NCBI GenBank assembly: GCA_016202745.1
Contig: JACQOB010000056.1
Coordinates: 1-5,540, forward strand
DNA: 5,540 nucleotides
DNA from: Candidatus Aenigmatarchaeota archaeon
GTDB lineage: Archaea; Aenigmatarchaeota; Aenigmatarchaeia; QMZP01
Reading direction: 5' to 3'
The first letter of the stretch is position 1, and the number at the start of each line of letters is the position of its first letter. The notes below the pieces were generated by a model that had not been told where the DNA came from, ran no database searches, and saw only the letters and a program-made list of their open reading frames with translations. A program made the translations under genes and the position numbers. Positions 1 to 5,491 of this stretch are shown piece by piece.

Positions 1-200
1 CTGGTGTCTATACCGTAGACTTTTCTGAATCCTTCTTTTCTCAGTAATTCGATTAGGATGCCGCCTGAACATCCAATGTCAAGTATAGCGGAATTTCTAT
101 CGGCCTGTTTAATAATTCTATATACAATATCCCGTCTTGCCGCGAACCACCAATAATCCCTTTCCAATGAATGGACTTTTAACTCATAACCTGTTTCCAT
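1..200 (-). CDS. Class I SAM-dependent methyltransferase, N-terminal part (cut by window edge)
   Basis: Only the first 66 codons are in the window; the rest lies beyond base 1. The translation has an aromatic/basic stretch DYWWFAARRDIV at residues 15-26. I know a similar W-W-F-x-x-R-R element near the N-terminus of methyltransferases from glycan clusters. It is followed by SAM-binding motif I, ILDIGCSGG, at residues 39-47, and by the second strand VYGID at 61-65, whose Asp usually binds the ribose of SAM. The start is the ATG at 200, which fits the short lead usual before the WWF element. The frame stays open further upstream, so a longer start is not excluded. No Shine-Dalgarno is visible. 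G+C is about 40% by hand count, lower than the genes upstream. The substrate cannot be told; a sugar, lipid or small-molecule acceptor is plausible from the neighbours. Confidence 0.85.
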   Translation of the reverse strand, partial: METGYELKVHSLERDYWWFAARRDIVYRIIKQADRNSAILDIGCSGGILIELLRKEGFRKVYGIDT

Positions 201-232
201 AATATCAACACAAGTTAAGCCATAGCCACACT

Positions 233-244
233 TCAAAAAATAAG
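233..244 (-). terminator. Possible T-rich archaeal terminator after the DUF4346 gene
   Basis: The minus strand reads CTTATTTTTTGA, with a run of six T, about 20 bases past the DUF4346 stop. Archaeal RNA polymerase often terminates at T-runs without a hairpin. The run lies just before the start site predicted from the TATA element at 247-260, so the end of one transcript and the start of the next would fit together. The signal is short, so confidence is low. Confidence 0.3.
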
Positions 245-246
245 GT

Positions 247-260
247 TGTATAGATTTATA
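247..260 (-). promoter_or_regulatory. Candidate TATA box for the methyltransferase gene
   Basis: On the minus strand this reads TATAAATCTATACA. It is the best TATA-like element between the DUF4346 stop codon and the methyltransferase ATG at 200. With the usual archaeal spacing, transcription would begin near 229, leaving a leader of about 30 bases. This suggests the methyltransferase can be transcribed separately from the genes upstream. The evidence is sequence pattern only. Confidence 0.4.
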
Positions 261-261
261 G

Positions 262-630
262 TCACCTGTTTGTACCCAAATCAAGGTCGTCGTCCTGCAC
301 GTAATCCAGGCCCAGCTTAATGGCAATATAGGCCTTTTCCAGCTCTTCGCCGATGTTCGCGGCGTGCATCAGGCTGGATATCAGCCCGTGCCTCAGCAGC
401 GTATAGTAGATTTCTTCGGGGTGCTTCCCCCTGACTATCTTTGTCAGCTTATGGTCGTTGGTGCAGAAGCCGGCCTCTATTTCCTGCGTTTCCCTGTTGA
501 TCTTTATGAGAAAATAGCCCGCCGGGTCAAGCTTCCACTCCCGCGGATCTTTCACGGCCCGGATTTCCTCCACGCTGTCCGCCATTTTTATCTGCGGCCA
601 GTTCTTGTACCTGTTTATTTCTTGTCCCAT
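262..630 (-). CDS. Small DUF4346-domain protein
   Basis: This is a 122-residue soluble protein with no signal peptide or membrane segment. The start is the ATG at 630, 4 bases after the radical SAM stop codon. An in-frame ATG at 714 would overlap the upstream gene by 80 bases and add residues unrelated to the domain. Two segments match the DUF4346 pattern as I remember it: LDPAGYFLI at residues 34-42, and a C-terminal helix running from HAANIGEEL (89-97) through EKAYIAIKLG to DYVQDD (109-114). The family typically has a D-P-x-G-Y/F start and an H-A-x-x-x-G-x-E-L-x-K-A ... Y-x-Q-D end. I recall the domain also attached to archaeal pterin-binding or dihydropteroate-synthase-like proteins, but its function is unknown. 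The spacing implies translational coupling with the radical SAM enzyme and so a shared job, perhaps as partner or cofactor-related subunit (inference). Confidence 0.72.
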   Translation of the reverse strand: MGQEINRYKNWPQIKMADSVEEIRAVKDPREWKLDPAGYFLIKINRETQEIEAGFCTNDHKLTKIVRGKHPEEIYYTLLRHGLISSLMHAANIGEELEKAYIAIKLGLDYVQDDDLDLGTNR

Positions 631-634
631 ACCA

Positions 635-2071
635 TCATGCCGCCAGCTTGTTCCTCTTGAGGACGGAAGTCTTGAAAAGTTCCAGGCCAATGTCAGCGTA
701 ATACCTGAATTCATTGTAGCTCCTCACCCTTGTGAAAAGGTGAAATATATATCCCGGCCTAAAATACGTCTTCCTGATGACTTCTTTCTGAAGTTTGACA
801 AGATCCTCCGAGGTAAAGTGATATGTCCTCCAGCTTGGCAGCCTGCCATAATAGGAGAACTGGTCCCAGTCAGAGGCCAGGATAAGGCCTTCGTCCCTCA
901 TTTTCTTGTAAAGCATTGTCCCTGGCAGCGGAACTATGACAGTTACGGAATAGAATGTCGGCTTAATTTCCTTTATGATCTCCACTGTCTGTTGCACATC
1001 CTCATAGTCTTCGTCCGGGTGGCTGCCTATGATTAAAGATGCGTCTATAATCCTCAGTTTTACTTCATGAGCCCACTTGAAGACCCGTCTTATTTTTTCT
1101 AAATTGACATGCTTACCATTAAGCTGCATGACTCTTTGTGAGCCTGTTTCAACGCCGAAGGAAACCCTTATGCAGCCGGAACTCACCATCTTTTGCAGCA
1201 GCTCTTTGGTAACACAGTCTACTCTTGTGAAGCATCCCCATTGTAGTCCAAGTTTTCCCATTTCATCGCAAAATCCTTCAACAAATTTCTTATTCAAGGT
1301 GAATGTATCATCACTTATGTTGATGTAATTCGTGCCATAATTCTCCACGCAGAGTTTAATTTCTTCCATCACATTTCCCAGGCTCCTGTACCGCACCTCA
1401 GGGCCCTTGCCTGCCCCGGAGACGCAGAATATACATTGCGCTGGGCAGCCGCGGGAAATCATAATTTCCATTACGTTCATGAATTTCCTGCTGATGCCTC
1501 TTTCAACATGCGCCTTTCTGTAATTCTCAAAATTAACAAGGTCCCTTGCTGCAAACGGCAGCTTGTCCAGGTCCTGTATCAGCGGCCTTGGCGCCTCCAT
1601 CACGATGGAGCCGTTGGACCGGTAAGCTGTCCCGAGGCATCCTGCCAGCGGCTGGCTGTTTTGTATCCTTGTGCACAGGTCGACGAATGTGTCTTCGGCC
1701 TCCCCGTGCACGGCGACGTCAAAATTCTGGAATTCCTCCAGGGTTTCTCTCGTGAGGGCGCTCACATGCGACCCGCCTATCACAGTGGTTATGTGTGGGG
1801 AGGCCATCTTGGCTATTGTTGCGAGCCTGTGGGCGTTCTTGATTGCGGGCGTCATCGCGCCGATCCCTACCATCCCTGGGTTGGACTCCTTTATGCGCTT
1901 TGTGAAGCCCTCCTCAGTGAACGGCTCGACGTTGTAATCCCACAATTCCACTTCAAAACCGTGCTGCCTGATGTATGCAAGCAGTATCCCGAGGTTTAGG
2001 GGGAAGTGGACTGCGCTGAGCCGCGGGCCTGATGCCAGGTCCATGGGCGTTGATATGAGCACCACTTTCAT
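635..2071 (-). CDS. B12-binding-domain radical SAM enzyme
   Basis: This is a 478-residue protein with the two-domain layout of the BchE/P-methylase-like radical SAM group. Residues 1 to about 160 form a cobalamin-binding Rossmann-type domain, with PLNLGILLAYIRQHG at 24-38, VIGGSHVSA at 97-105 and VHGEAEDTF at 121-129. No D-x-H-x-x-G cobalamin-ligand motif is visible, as is common in this group. The radical SAM core spans about 200-400. Its 4Fe-4S motif C-x3-C-x2-C is Cys209, Cys213 and Cys216 in RGCPAQCIFC. FGVETGS at 305-311 and PLPGTMLY at 381-388 are further core elements. A C-terminal helical tail contains KTYFRPGYI, typical of the group. Such enzymes methylate unreactive carbons or carry out ring formation and rearrangement on sugars, lipids, cofactors or antibiotics. 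The substrate here is unknown; neighbours suggest a glycan or lipid. ATG 2071 has no Shine-Dalgarno but a TATA element at leaderless spacing. Confidence 0.92.
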   Translation of the reverse strand: MKVVLISTPMDLASGPRLSAVHFPLNLGILLAYIRQHGFEVELWDYNVEPFTEEGFTKRIKESNPGMVGIGAMTPAIKNAHRLATIAKMASPHITTVIGGSHVSALTRETLEEFQNFDVAVHGEAEDTFVDLCTRIQNSQPLAGCLGTAYRSNGSIVMEAPRPLIQDLDKLPFAARDLVNFENYRKAHVERGISRKFMNVMEIMISRGCPAQCIFCVSGAGKGPEVRYRSLGNVMEEIKLCVENYGTNYINISDDTFTLNKKFVEGFCDEMGKLGLQWGCFTRVDCVTKELLQKMVSSGCIRVSFGVETGSQRVMQLNGKHVNLEKIRRVFKWAHEVKLRIIDASLIIGSHPDEDYEDVQQTVEIIKEIKPTFYSVTVIVPLPGTMLYKKMRDEGLILASDWDQFSYYGRLPSWRTYHFTSEDLVKLQKEVIRKTYFRPGYIFHLFTRVRSYNEFRYYADIGLELFKTSVLKRNKLAA

Positions 2072-2091
2072 AATCCGTTATACGTGACATG

Positions 2092-2100
2092 AATATAAGA
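2092..2100 (-). promoter_or_regulatory. TATA box of a probable leaderless promoter for the radical SAM gene
   Basis: The minus strand reads TCTTATATT, centred about 25 bases before the ATG at 2071, which is the archaeal TATA-to-start distance. No Shine-Dalgarno lies between it and the ATG. The surrounding gap of 95 bases (2072-2166) is the longest between two co-directional genes here. Together these suggest a transcription unit that starts with the radical SAM gene and continues into the DUF4346 gene. Confidence 0.5.
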
Positions 2101-2166
2101 ATCTTCGCTCTTCCGCCTGAAAGTGCAGATAAGGGTTTATTACACCATTAGGGGGATTAGCGAGAA

Positions 2167-3120
2167 TTAAATAGGCCTTAGCTTTATCGGGTTCCTGTGC
2201 CACAGGTAGAAACCGGGCGCCGCCCCTATGTATTCAATCAGCAGCTGCATCAGCGAGAATGATATGGCCGCCTCGGCCTGTATGCCTATGAACGAAAGGA
2301 AAAATACCAGCGCCGCCTCCCTTGTTCCTATTCCGGAAACCGAAACCGGCAGGACCAGCAGGAGTATTACTATCGGCAGCACCATTAGCAGGAATGAATA
2401 CGGTATTTGCAGCCCCATGCCTGCAGCAAGCACAAAAGCCTGGAATACTGATGCAAACCAGGCAATCAGGGTGATTATTATTGGCACTGCCAGGGACCGC
2501 TTGTTGCTCATTATAATGTCCACCCCTGAATAAAAATCGTGGTATATTAACTTAACACGCTCTTTGTATTTCACTGGTGCGAATCTCCTGTAAAACGGGC
2601 TCAGCAGCCTGTATGAGAGGCTTTTTCTTGAGAACGCCATAATGCCGGCAATAAAAAGCAGGAAGATTATTGAAACCGCCGACAGCAGGAACCCGCCACC
2701 AACATAAATGGCTGTGAATGCCGCGAGGCCCAAGATCGCGAGAATAAATATTATGACCACGTCTATTATCCTCTCCACCATCACAGTCGTAAGCGATTTG
2801 CCTATTCCCTCCTTTCCCTTGAGATAATATGATTTTGCAAAATCGCCTATCTTGCCAGGCGTTATGAGGCTGATGGAAAATCCTATCATCCATACCTTGG
2901 TGCACCTGCCCAGCGGGAAATCGATTCCATACGACGCGATTATCTTCTTCCATCTTAGCGCCTTCAGCACGATTGTGATGAATATCAGTGCAAGCGAGGC
3001 AAGGAAAAGGTACGGGTTAACTCTTGCAAGATTCACCGCCACCTTTCCTATGTCTATGCCACGCAGAAGATAGAGGAATATCAGGACGCCTATCAGCGGC
3101 AGCAGGCTTGAGAGCTTCAT
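2167..3120 (-). CDS. Flippase-like integral membrane protein (LPG synthase TM domain / UPF0104 family)
   Basis: The protein has 317 residues, normal for the stand-alone archaeal and bacterial members (COG0392, TIGR00374-type). It is strongly hydrophobic, with about eight likely membrane segments near 5-19, 37-53, 74-87, 118-138, 144-162, 209-233, 241-260 and 269-306 (the last probably two). Family marks are LRWKKI at 55-60, TPGKIGDFAKSYYLKG at 87-102, VMVERIIDV at 113-121 and LPVSVSGIGTREA at 257-269. The family is named after the membrane half of MprF, which flips lysyl-phosphatidylglycerol. Stand-alone members are usually found with polar-lipid or glycan genes and have no settled biochemical role. 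Here it could move a glycosylated lipid across the membrane (inference). ATG 3120 lies 41 bases after the nucleotidyltransferase stop. No Shine-Dalgarno is seen. Confidence 0.88.
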   Translation of the reverse strand: MKLSSLLPLIGVLIFLYLLRGIDIGKVAVNLARVNPYLFLASLALIFITIVLKALRWKKIIASYGIDFPLGRCTKVWMIGFSISLITPGKIGDFAKSYYLKGKEGIGKSLTTVMVERIIDVVIIFILAILGLAAFTAIYVGGGFLLSAVSIIFLLFIAGIMAFSRKSLSYRLLSPFYRRFAPVKYKERVKLIYHDFYSGVDIIMSNKRSLAVPIIITLIAWFASVFQAFVLAAGMGLQIPYSFLLMVLPIVILLLVLPVSVSGIGTREAALVFFLSFIGIQAEAAISFSLMQLLIEYIGAAPGFYLWHRNPIKLRPI

Positions 3121-3148
3121 GGTAACTGATATTTTGTCGCCGCGAAAC

Positions 3149-3156
3149 TAATAAAA
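3149..3156 (-). promoter_or_regulatory. Weak TATA-like element upstream of the flippase-like gene
   Basis: The minus strand reads TTTTATTA in the 41-base gap after the nucleotidyltransferase. Its centre is about 32 bases from the ATG at 3120, which would give a start site a few bases before the ATG. The gene could equally be read from the upstream transcript, so this is a weak call. Confidence 0.25.
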
Positions 3157-3161
3157 CATGG

Positions 3162-4067
3162 CTAATCCTGCTTCTGGTTCATCCTTTTCATCAGCTGCTC
3201 GCGCTCTTCCGCCTGGCTCTCAACGTCCATCTTTCCTGCAAGCTCCTTTTCTATGGCAAGGACAGTCTTCCACTTGCCTATGTCAAGGTAGCGGCCGCTC
3301 AAAACCAAACCCATCACCTTTTCCCCGCTCTGGACGGCAATGTTTATTGCATCTGTTATCTGTATCTCCCCCTTTGCTCCGGGCTCTGTCTTCTCTATGT
3401 ATCCGAATATTCTCGGGTCAAAAACATAAACGCCAGTTATTGCCAGCAGCCTTCCTCCGGTTCTCAGGCTTTCCGCTCTGCTTGCAGAGGGTTTTTCAAC
3501 AAGAGTTTCTATCTCGCCGTGCCTGTTTTTCATCTCCTTGAACTTGGCGATGCCGTAGCCCTCAGGGTCCTCCACTTCGAATAGCAACAGTGTTGCTAGA
3601 GGGGTCTCCCTCCTGTGCAGTTCCAGGAGTTCCCTGATGTCCTTTTTGGGCTCAATGAAAGAATCGCCAAGCAGGACAGTGAATGGCTTGTTTATCCAGT
3701 CTTTTGCCTGCAGGATAGCATGCCCAAGGCCTTTCCTTTCATACTGGTAGATGTAGGCGGCTGTGACACCGAAATGGCTGCCGTCGCCTATGTAGTCCAT
3801 AAGGGCGCCCTTCTGGTGGCCGACGACGACGAATATCTTCCGTATGCCGCCCTCCTTCAGGTTCTCGATGCAATGCTCTATTGCGGCTTTCCCGAGAATG
3901 GGGTACATCTCCTTCGGAACCGCCTTGCTGAACGGGTAAAGCCGCGTCCCCCCGCCGGCAGCTGGCACAAGGCCCACTATTTCATCATGCACGCTGGCTG
4001 TTAGGCCGCTGGCCTTATCTGGCCTGCCGACTTTATCCAATTTATCCAGGTCGGCCAAGTCAGTCAT
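3162..4067 (-). CDS. Sugar-1-phosphate nucleotidyltransferase (GalU/RmlA type), probably UTP-glucose-1-phosphate uridylyltransferase
   Basis: This 301-residue NTP-transferase joins a sugar 1-phosphate to a nucleotide. The catalytic signature PAAGGGTRLYP begins at residue 35 and ends with KAVPKEMYPI at 48-57. Next come RKGLGHAI at 111-118, the metal-binding LLGD at 132-135, EKP at 191-193, GEIQITDAI at 233-241 and GRYLDIGKW at 258-266. PKEMYPI and GLGHAI resemble GalU (UDP-glucose), while GGGTRLYP resembles RmlA (dTDP-glucose). The adjacent UDP-glucose dehydrogenase favours UDP-glucose as product (inference). The start is ATG 4067, 1 base after the dehydrogenase stop, which suggests coupling. 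A TTG at 4088 would overlap that gene, and a GTG at 3992 would remove an extra N-terminal segment. About 29 residues, rich in Asp and Lys (LADLDKLDK), precede the fold and are unusual. The C-terminal tail is also highly charged. Confidence 0.88.
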   Translation of the reverse strand: MTDLADLDKLDKVGRPDKASGLTASVHDEIVGLVPAAGGGTRLYPFSKAVPKEMYPILGKAAIEHCIENLKEGGIRKIFVVVGHQKGALMDYIGDGSHFGVTAAYIYQYERKGLGHAILQAKDWINKPFTVLLGDSFIEPKKDIRELLELHRRETPLATLLLFEVEDPEGYGIAKFKEMKNRHGEIETLVEKPSASRAESLRTGGRLLAITGVYVFDPRIFGYIEKTEPGAKGEIQITDAINIAVQSGEKVMGLVLSGRYLDIGKWKTVLAIEKELAGKMDVESQAEEREQLMKRMNQKQD

Positions 4068-4068
4068 A

Positions 4069-5355
4069 TTACCAGCACACGCCCTCAAAATGCTTTACCT
4101 TGTTTTTATCAAGTATCCTTCTTCCCTCTATTATGATGCTGCCTCTCATCAGCCTGAAATCAGAGTCAGTCAGGCCCTTGAATTCCTCCCACTCTGTCAG
4201 CAGCAGGCAGGCATCCGAGCCCTCCAGAGCATGCCTCGCATCCTTGCAGTATTCAATCCCGGGGAAGATGTTCTTCACGTTGCCCATTGCCTGCGGGTCA
4301 TATGCCCGCACGTGGGCGTCCTTCTCCAGCAGCGCCTTTATTATGTCCAGGGAAGGCGCCTCCCTTATGTCGTCAGTGTCTCCCTTAAACGCGAGCCCCA
4401 GCAGCGCGACTCTCTTTCCCTTAAGGGTGCCCAGCCTGTCCTCGAGCTGCCTGACTATCTCCAGCTTCTGCCTCCTGTTTGTATCGAGCACGCTTGCAAG
4501 CACCTGAGGGTCGTATCCAATGTCTTCTGCCAGGGATTTCAGGGCAGATACGTCTTTCGGGAAGCATGACCCGCCGAAGCCTATGCCCGCTTCAAGGAAT
4601 CTTGGTGAAATCCTGCTGTCCATTCCGACGCCCTTCATGACTTCGTAGACGTCTATACCGAGCTTCTTGCAGATGTTGCCCAGCTCATTGCTGAACGATA
4701 TTTTTGTCGCCAGAAGCGAGTTGGAGGCATACTTGATCATTTCAGCCGTGCGCAGGTTTGTCCTGATCAGCGGTGCATTGAACGGGCTGTATATCTCAAC
4801 AAGGGCGTCCCCTGACTTCCTGTCCAGCTCGCCTATCACTATCCTGTCCGGGCTGAGGAAATCCGGCAGCGCCTTTCCCTCGCGCAGGAATTCCGGATTC
4901 ATGCAGACGCCGAAATCCCTGCCGGCCTTCTTGCCTGAAGCTTCCTCCAGTATCGCGGCGACCCTTTCCGTTGTTCCCGGCACTACTGTTGATTTTACCA
5001 CAAAAACATGGTAGCCGCTCATGTCCCTGAGGACACTGCCCAGCTGCCTTGCCGCGCTTTCCAGTTGCACCAGGTCAATTCTTCCGTCGCCTCCGGATGG
5101 CGTGCCAACGCATATGAACGTGGCCTCTGACCGGCTCACGGAATTCATGTCATCTGTCGCTGACAGGTGACCGCTGGCGAGCAGCGTCCTCATCATGCCC
5201 TCCAGGCCTTCCTCATATATGGGCGGGATGCCCCTGTTTATCATGCCTATTTTTTCCTTATCCCTCCCTATACAGGTCACTTTGTGCCCTTTCGCGGCAA
5301 GCCCAACCCCGGAGCAAAGACCGACATACCCTGTGCCTATCACGGCAATGTTCAT
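4069..5355 (-). CDS. ugd: UDP-glucose 6-dehydrogenase
   Basis: The 428-residue length is normal for the UDP-glucose/GDP-mannose dehydrogenase family. The enzyme oxidises UDP-glucose to UDP-glucuronate in the cytoplasm, a precursor of surface glycans. Domains in order are: an N-terminal Rossmann fold with GTGYVG at 7-12, PIYEEGLE at 45-52, VGTPSGGDG at 83-91 and VVKSTVVPGTT at 119-129; a central domain with NPEFLREG at 153-160 and KYASNSLLATKISFSNE at 208-224; the catalytic Cys264 in GFGGSCFPKD; and a C-terminal UDP-binding domain with LGLAFKGDTDDIRE at 319-332. ATG 5355 is chosen because MNIAVIGTGYVG is the canonical opening. A TTG at 5433 would add 26 unrelated residues. AGGAAAGG just before the ATG is a modest Shine-Dalgarno candidate. 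The usual acidic residue after strand 2 is replaced by Gly30-Arg31, which may change the cofactor. It appears to be first gene of the minus-strand cluster. Confidence 0.95.
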   Translation of the reverse strand: MNIAVIGTGYVGLCSGVGLAAKGHKVTCIGRDKEKIGMINRGIPPIYEEGLEGMMRTLLASGHLSATDDMNSVSRSEATFICVGTPSGGDGRIDLVQLESAARQLGSVLRDMSGYHVFVVKSTVVPGTTERVAAILEEASGKKAGRDFGVCMNPEFLREGKALPDFLSPDRIVIGELDRKSGDALVEIYSPFNAPLIRTNLRTAEMIKYASNSLLATKISFSNELGNICKKLGIDVYEVMKGVGMDSRISPRFLEAGIGFGGSCFPKDVSALKSLAEDIGYDPQVLASVLDTNRRQKLEIVRQLEDRLGTLKGKRVALLGLAFKGDTDDIREAPSLDIIKALLEKDAHVRAYDPQAMGNVKNIFPGIEYCKDARHALEGSDACLLLTEWEEFKGLTDSDFRLMRGSIIIEGRRILDKNKVKHFEGVCW

Positions 5356-5377
5356 GCCTTTCCTATAAGGGGATAGG

Positions 5378-5385
5378 CTTAAATT
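5378..5385 (-). promoter_or_regulatory. ugd: Candidate proximal TATA box for the UDP-glucose dehydrogenase gene
   Basis: The minus strand reads AATTTAAG, centred 26-27 bases before the ATG at 5355, the spacing of a leaderless archaeal promoter. The AGGAAAGG between it and the ATG would not be transcribed in full from this start. The two signals therefore point to different start sites, and the distal element at 5441-5450 is the alternative. Confidence 0.35.
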
Positions 5386-5440
5386 GCTTCTGCCAGTTGC
5401 CGGCTTTGGGAGCTTATTAGCAAAACCCGCCAATAGACAT

Positions 5441-5450
5441 TGATATATTA
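5441..5450 (-). promoter_or_regulatory. Candidate distal TATA box in the divergent intergenic region
   Basis: The minus strand reads TAATATATCA, the most TATA-like sequence in the divergent region. It predicts a start near 5420 and a leader of about 65 bases for the UDP-glucose dehydrogenase gene, which would include AGGAAAGG before the ATG. It lies between the arms of an inverted CCAATA repeat. It could also serve the plus strand. Confidence 0.4.
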
Positions 5451-5462
5451 TTGGGAACCAGA

Positions 5463-5471
5463 TTCATATCA
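5463..5471 (+). promoter_or_regulatory. Candidate TATA box for the divergent plus-strand gene
   Basis: TTCATATCA is centred about 25 bases before the ATG at 5492, which fits a leaderless archaeal transcript. No Shine-Dalgarno is visible before the ATG. The spacing is the main support that the short reading frame that follows is a real gene. Confidence 0.4.
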
Positions 5472-5491
5472 CTTGCGCCAATAGTATACAC

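Larger units (their letters stand above)
5430..5484. repeat. Three CCAATA copies in the divergent promoter region
   Basis: CCAATA occurs on the plus strand at 5430-5435 and 5478-5483, and inverted (TATTGG) at 5449-5454. The two plus-strand copies belong to a 9-base exact direct repeat, CGCCAATAG, at 5428-5436 and 5476-5484, start to start 48 bases. The first copy and the inverted copy flank the TATA-like element at 5441-5450 with 13 bases between arms. This arrangement could be a regulator-binding site; no regulator can be named. Confidence 0.4.

Noticed and set aside
201..261. In-frame extension of the methyltransferase upstream of ATG 200
   Set aside because: The frame is open, but there is no good start codon at a sensible place. 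The segment holds the TATA-like box and T-run, and the family element begins soon after ATG 200.
631..714. Longer DUF4346 protein starting at ATG 714
   Set aside because: It would overlap the radical SAM coding region by 80 bases and add a segment unrelated to the domain. ATG 630 gives clean 4-base spacing.
1436..1999. Plus-strand open frame of 187 codons
   Set aside because: It lies antisense to the radical SAM gene, whose domains are clear. The translation shows no recognisable motif and is rich in Cys, His and Pro as expected of a shadow frame.
2147..2160. ATTAG-GGGG-ATTAG direct repeat in the gap after the flippase-like gene
   Set aside because: Five-base repeats at this distance are expected by chance, and no promoter or terminator element is tied to it.
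2552..2953. Second minus-strand open frame of 133 codons inside the flippase-like gene
   Set aside because: It is a shifted frame of the membrane-protein gene, whose own frame carries all the family motifs.
4068..4088. TTG start for the nucleotidyltransferase at 4088, overlapping the dehydrogenase gene by 20 bases
   Set aside because: An ATG in the same frame lies at 4067, 1 base after the dehydrogenase stop, and needs no overlap or rare start codon.
4090..4569. Plus-strand open frame of 159 codons, with another in a second frame
   Set aside because: Both are antisense to the conserved C-terminal part of the UDP-glucose dehydrogenase and show no family features.
5356..5433. Upstream TTG start for the UDP-glucose dehydrogenase at 5433, adding 26 residues
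   Set aside because: The family begins right at the MNIAVIGTGYVG stretch, and ATG 5355 sits there. The extra residues show no family match and cover the TATA-like elements.
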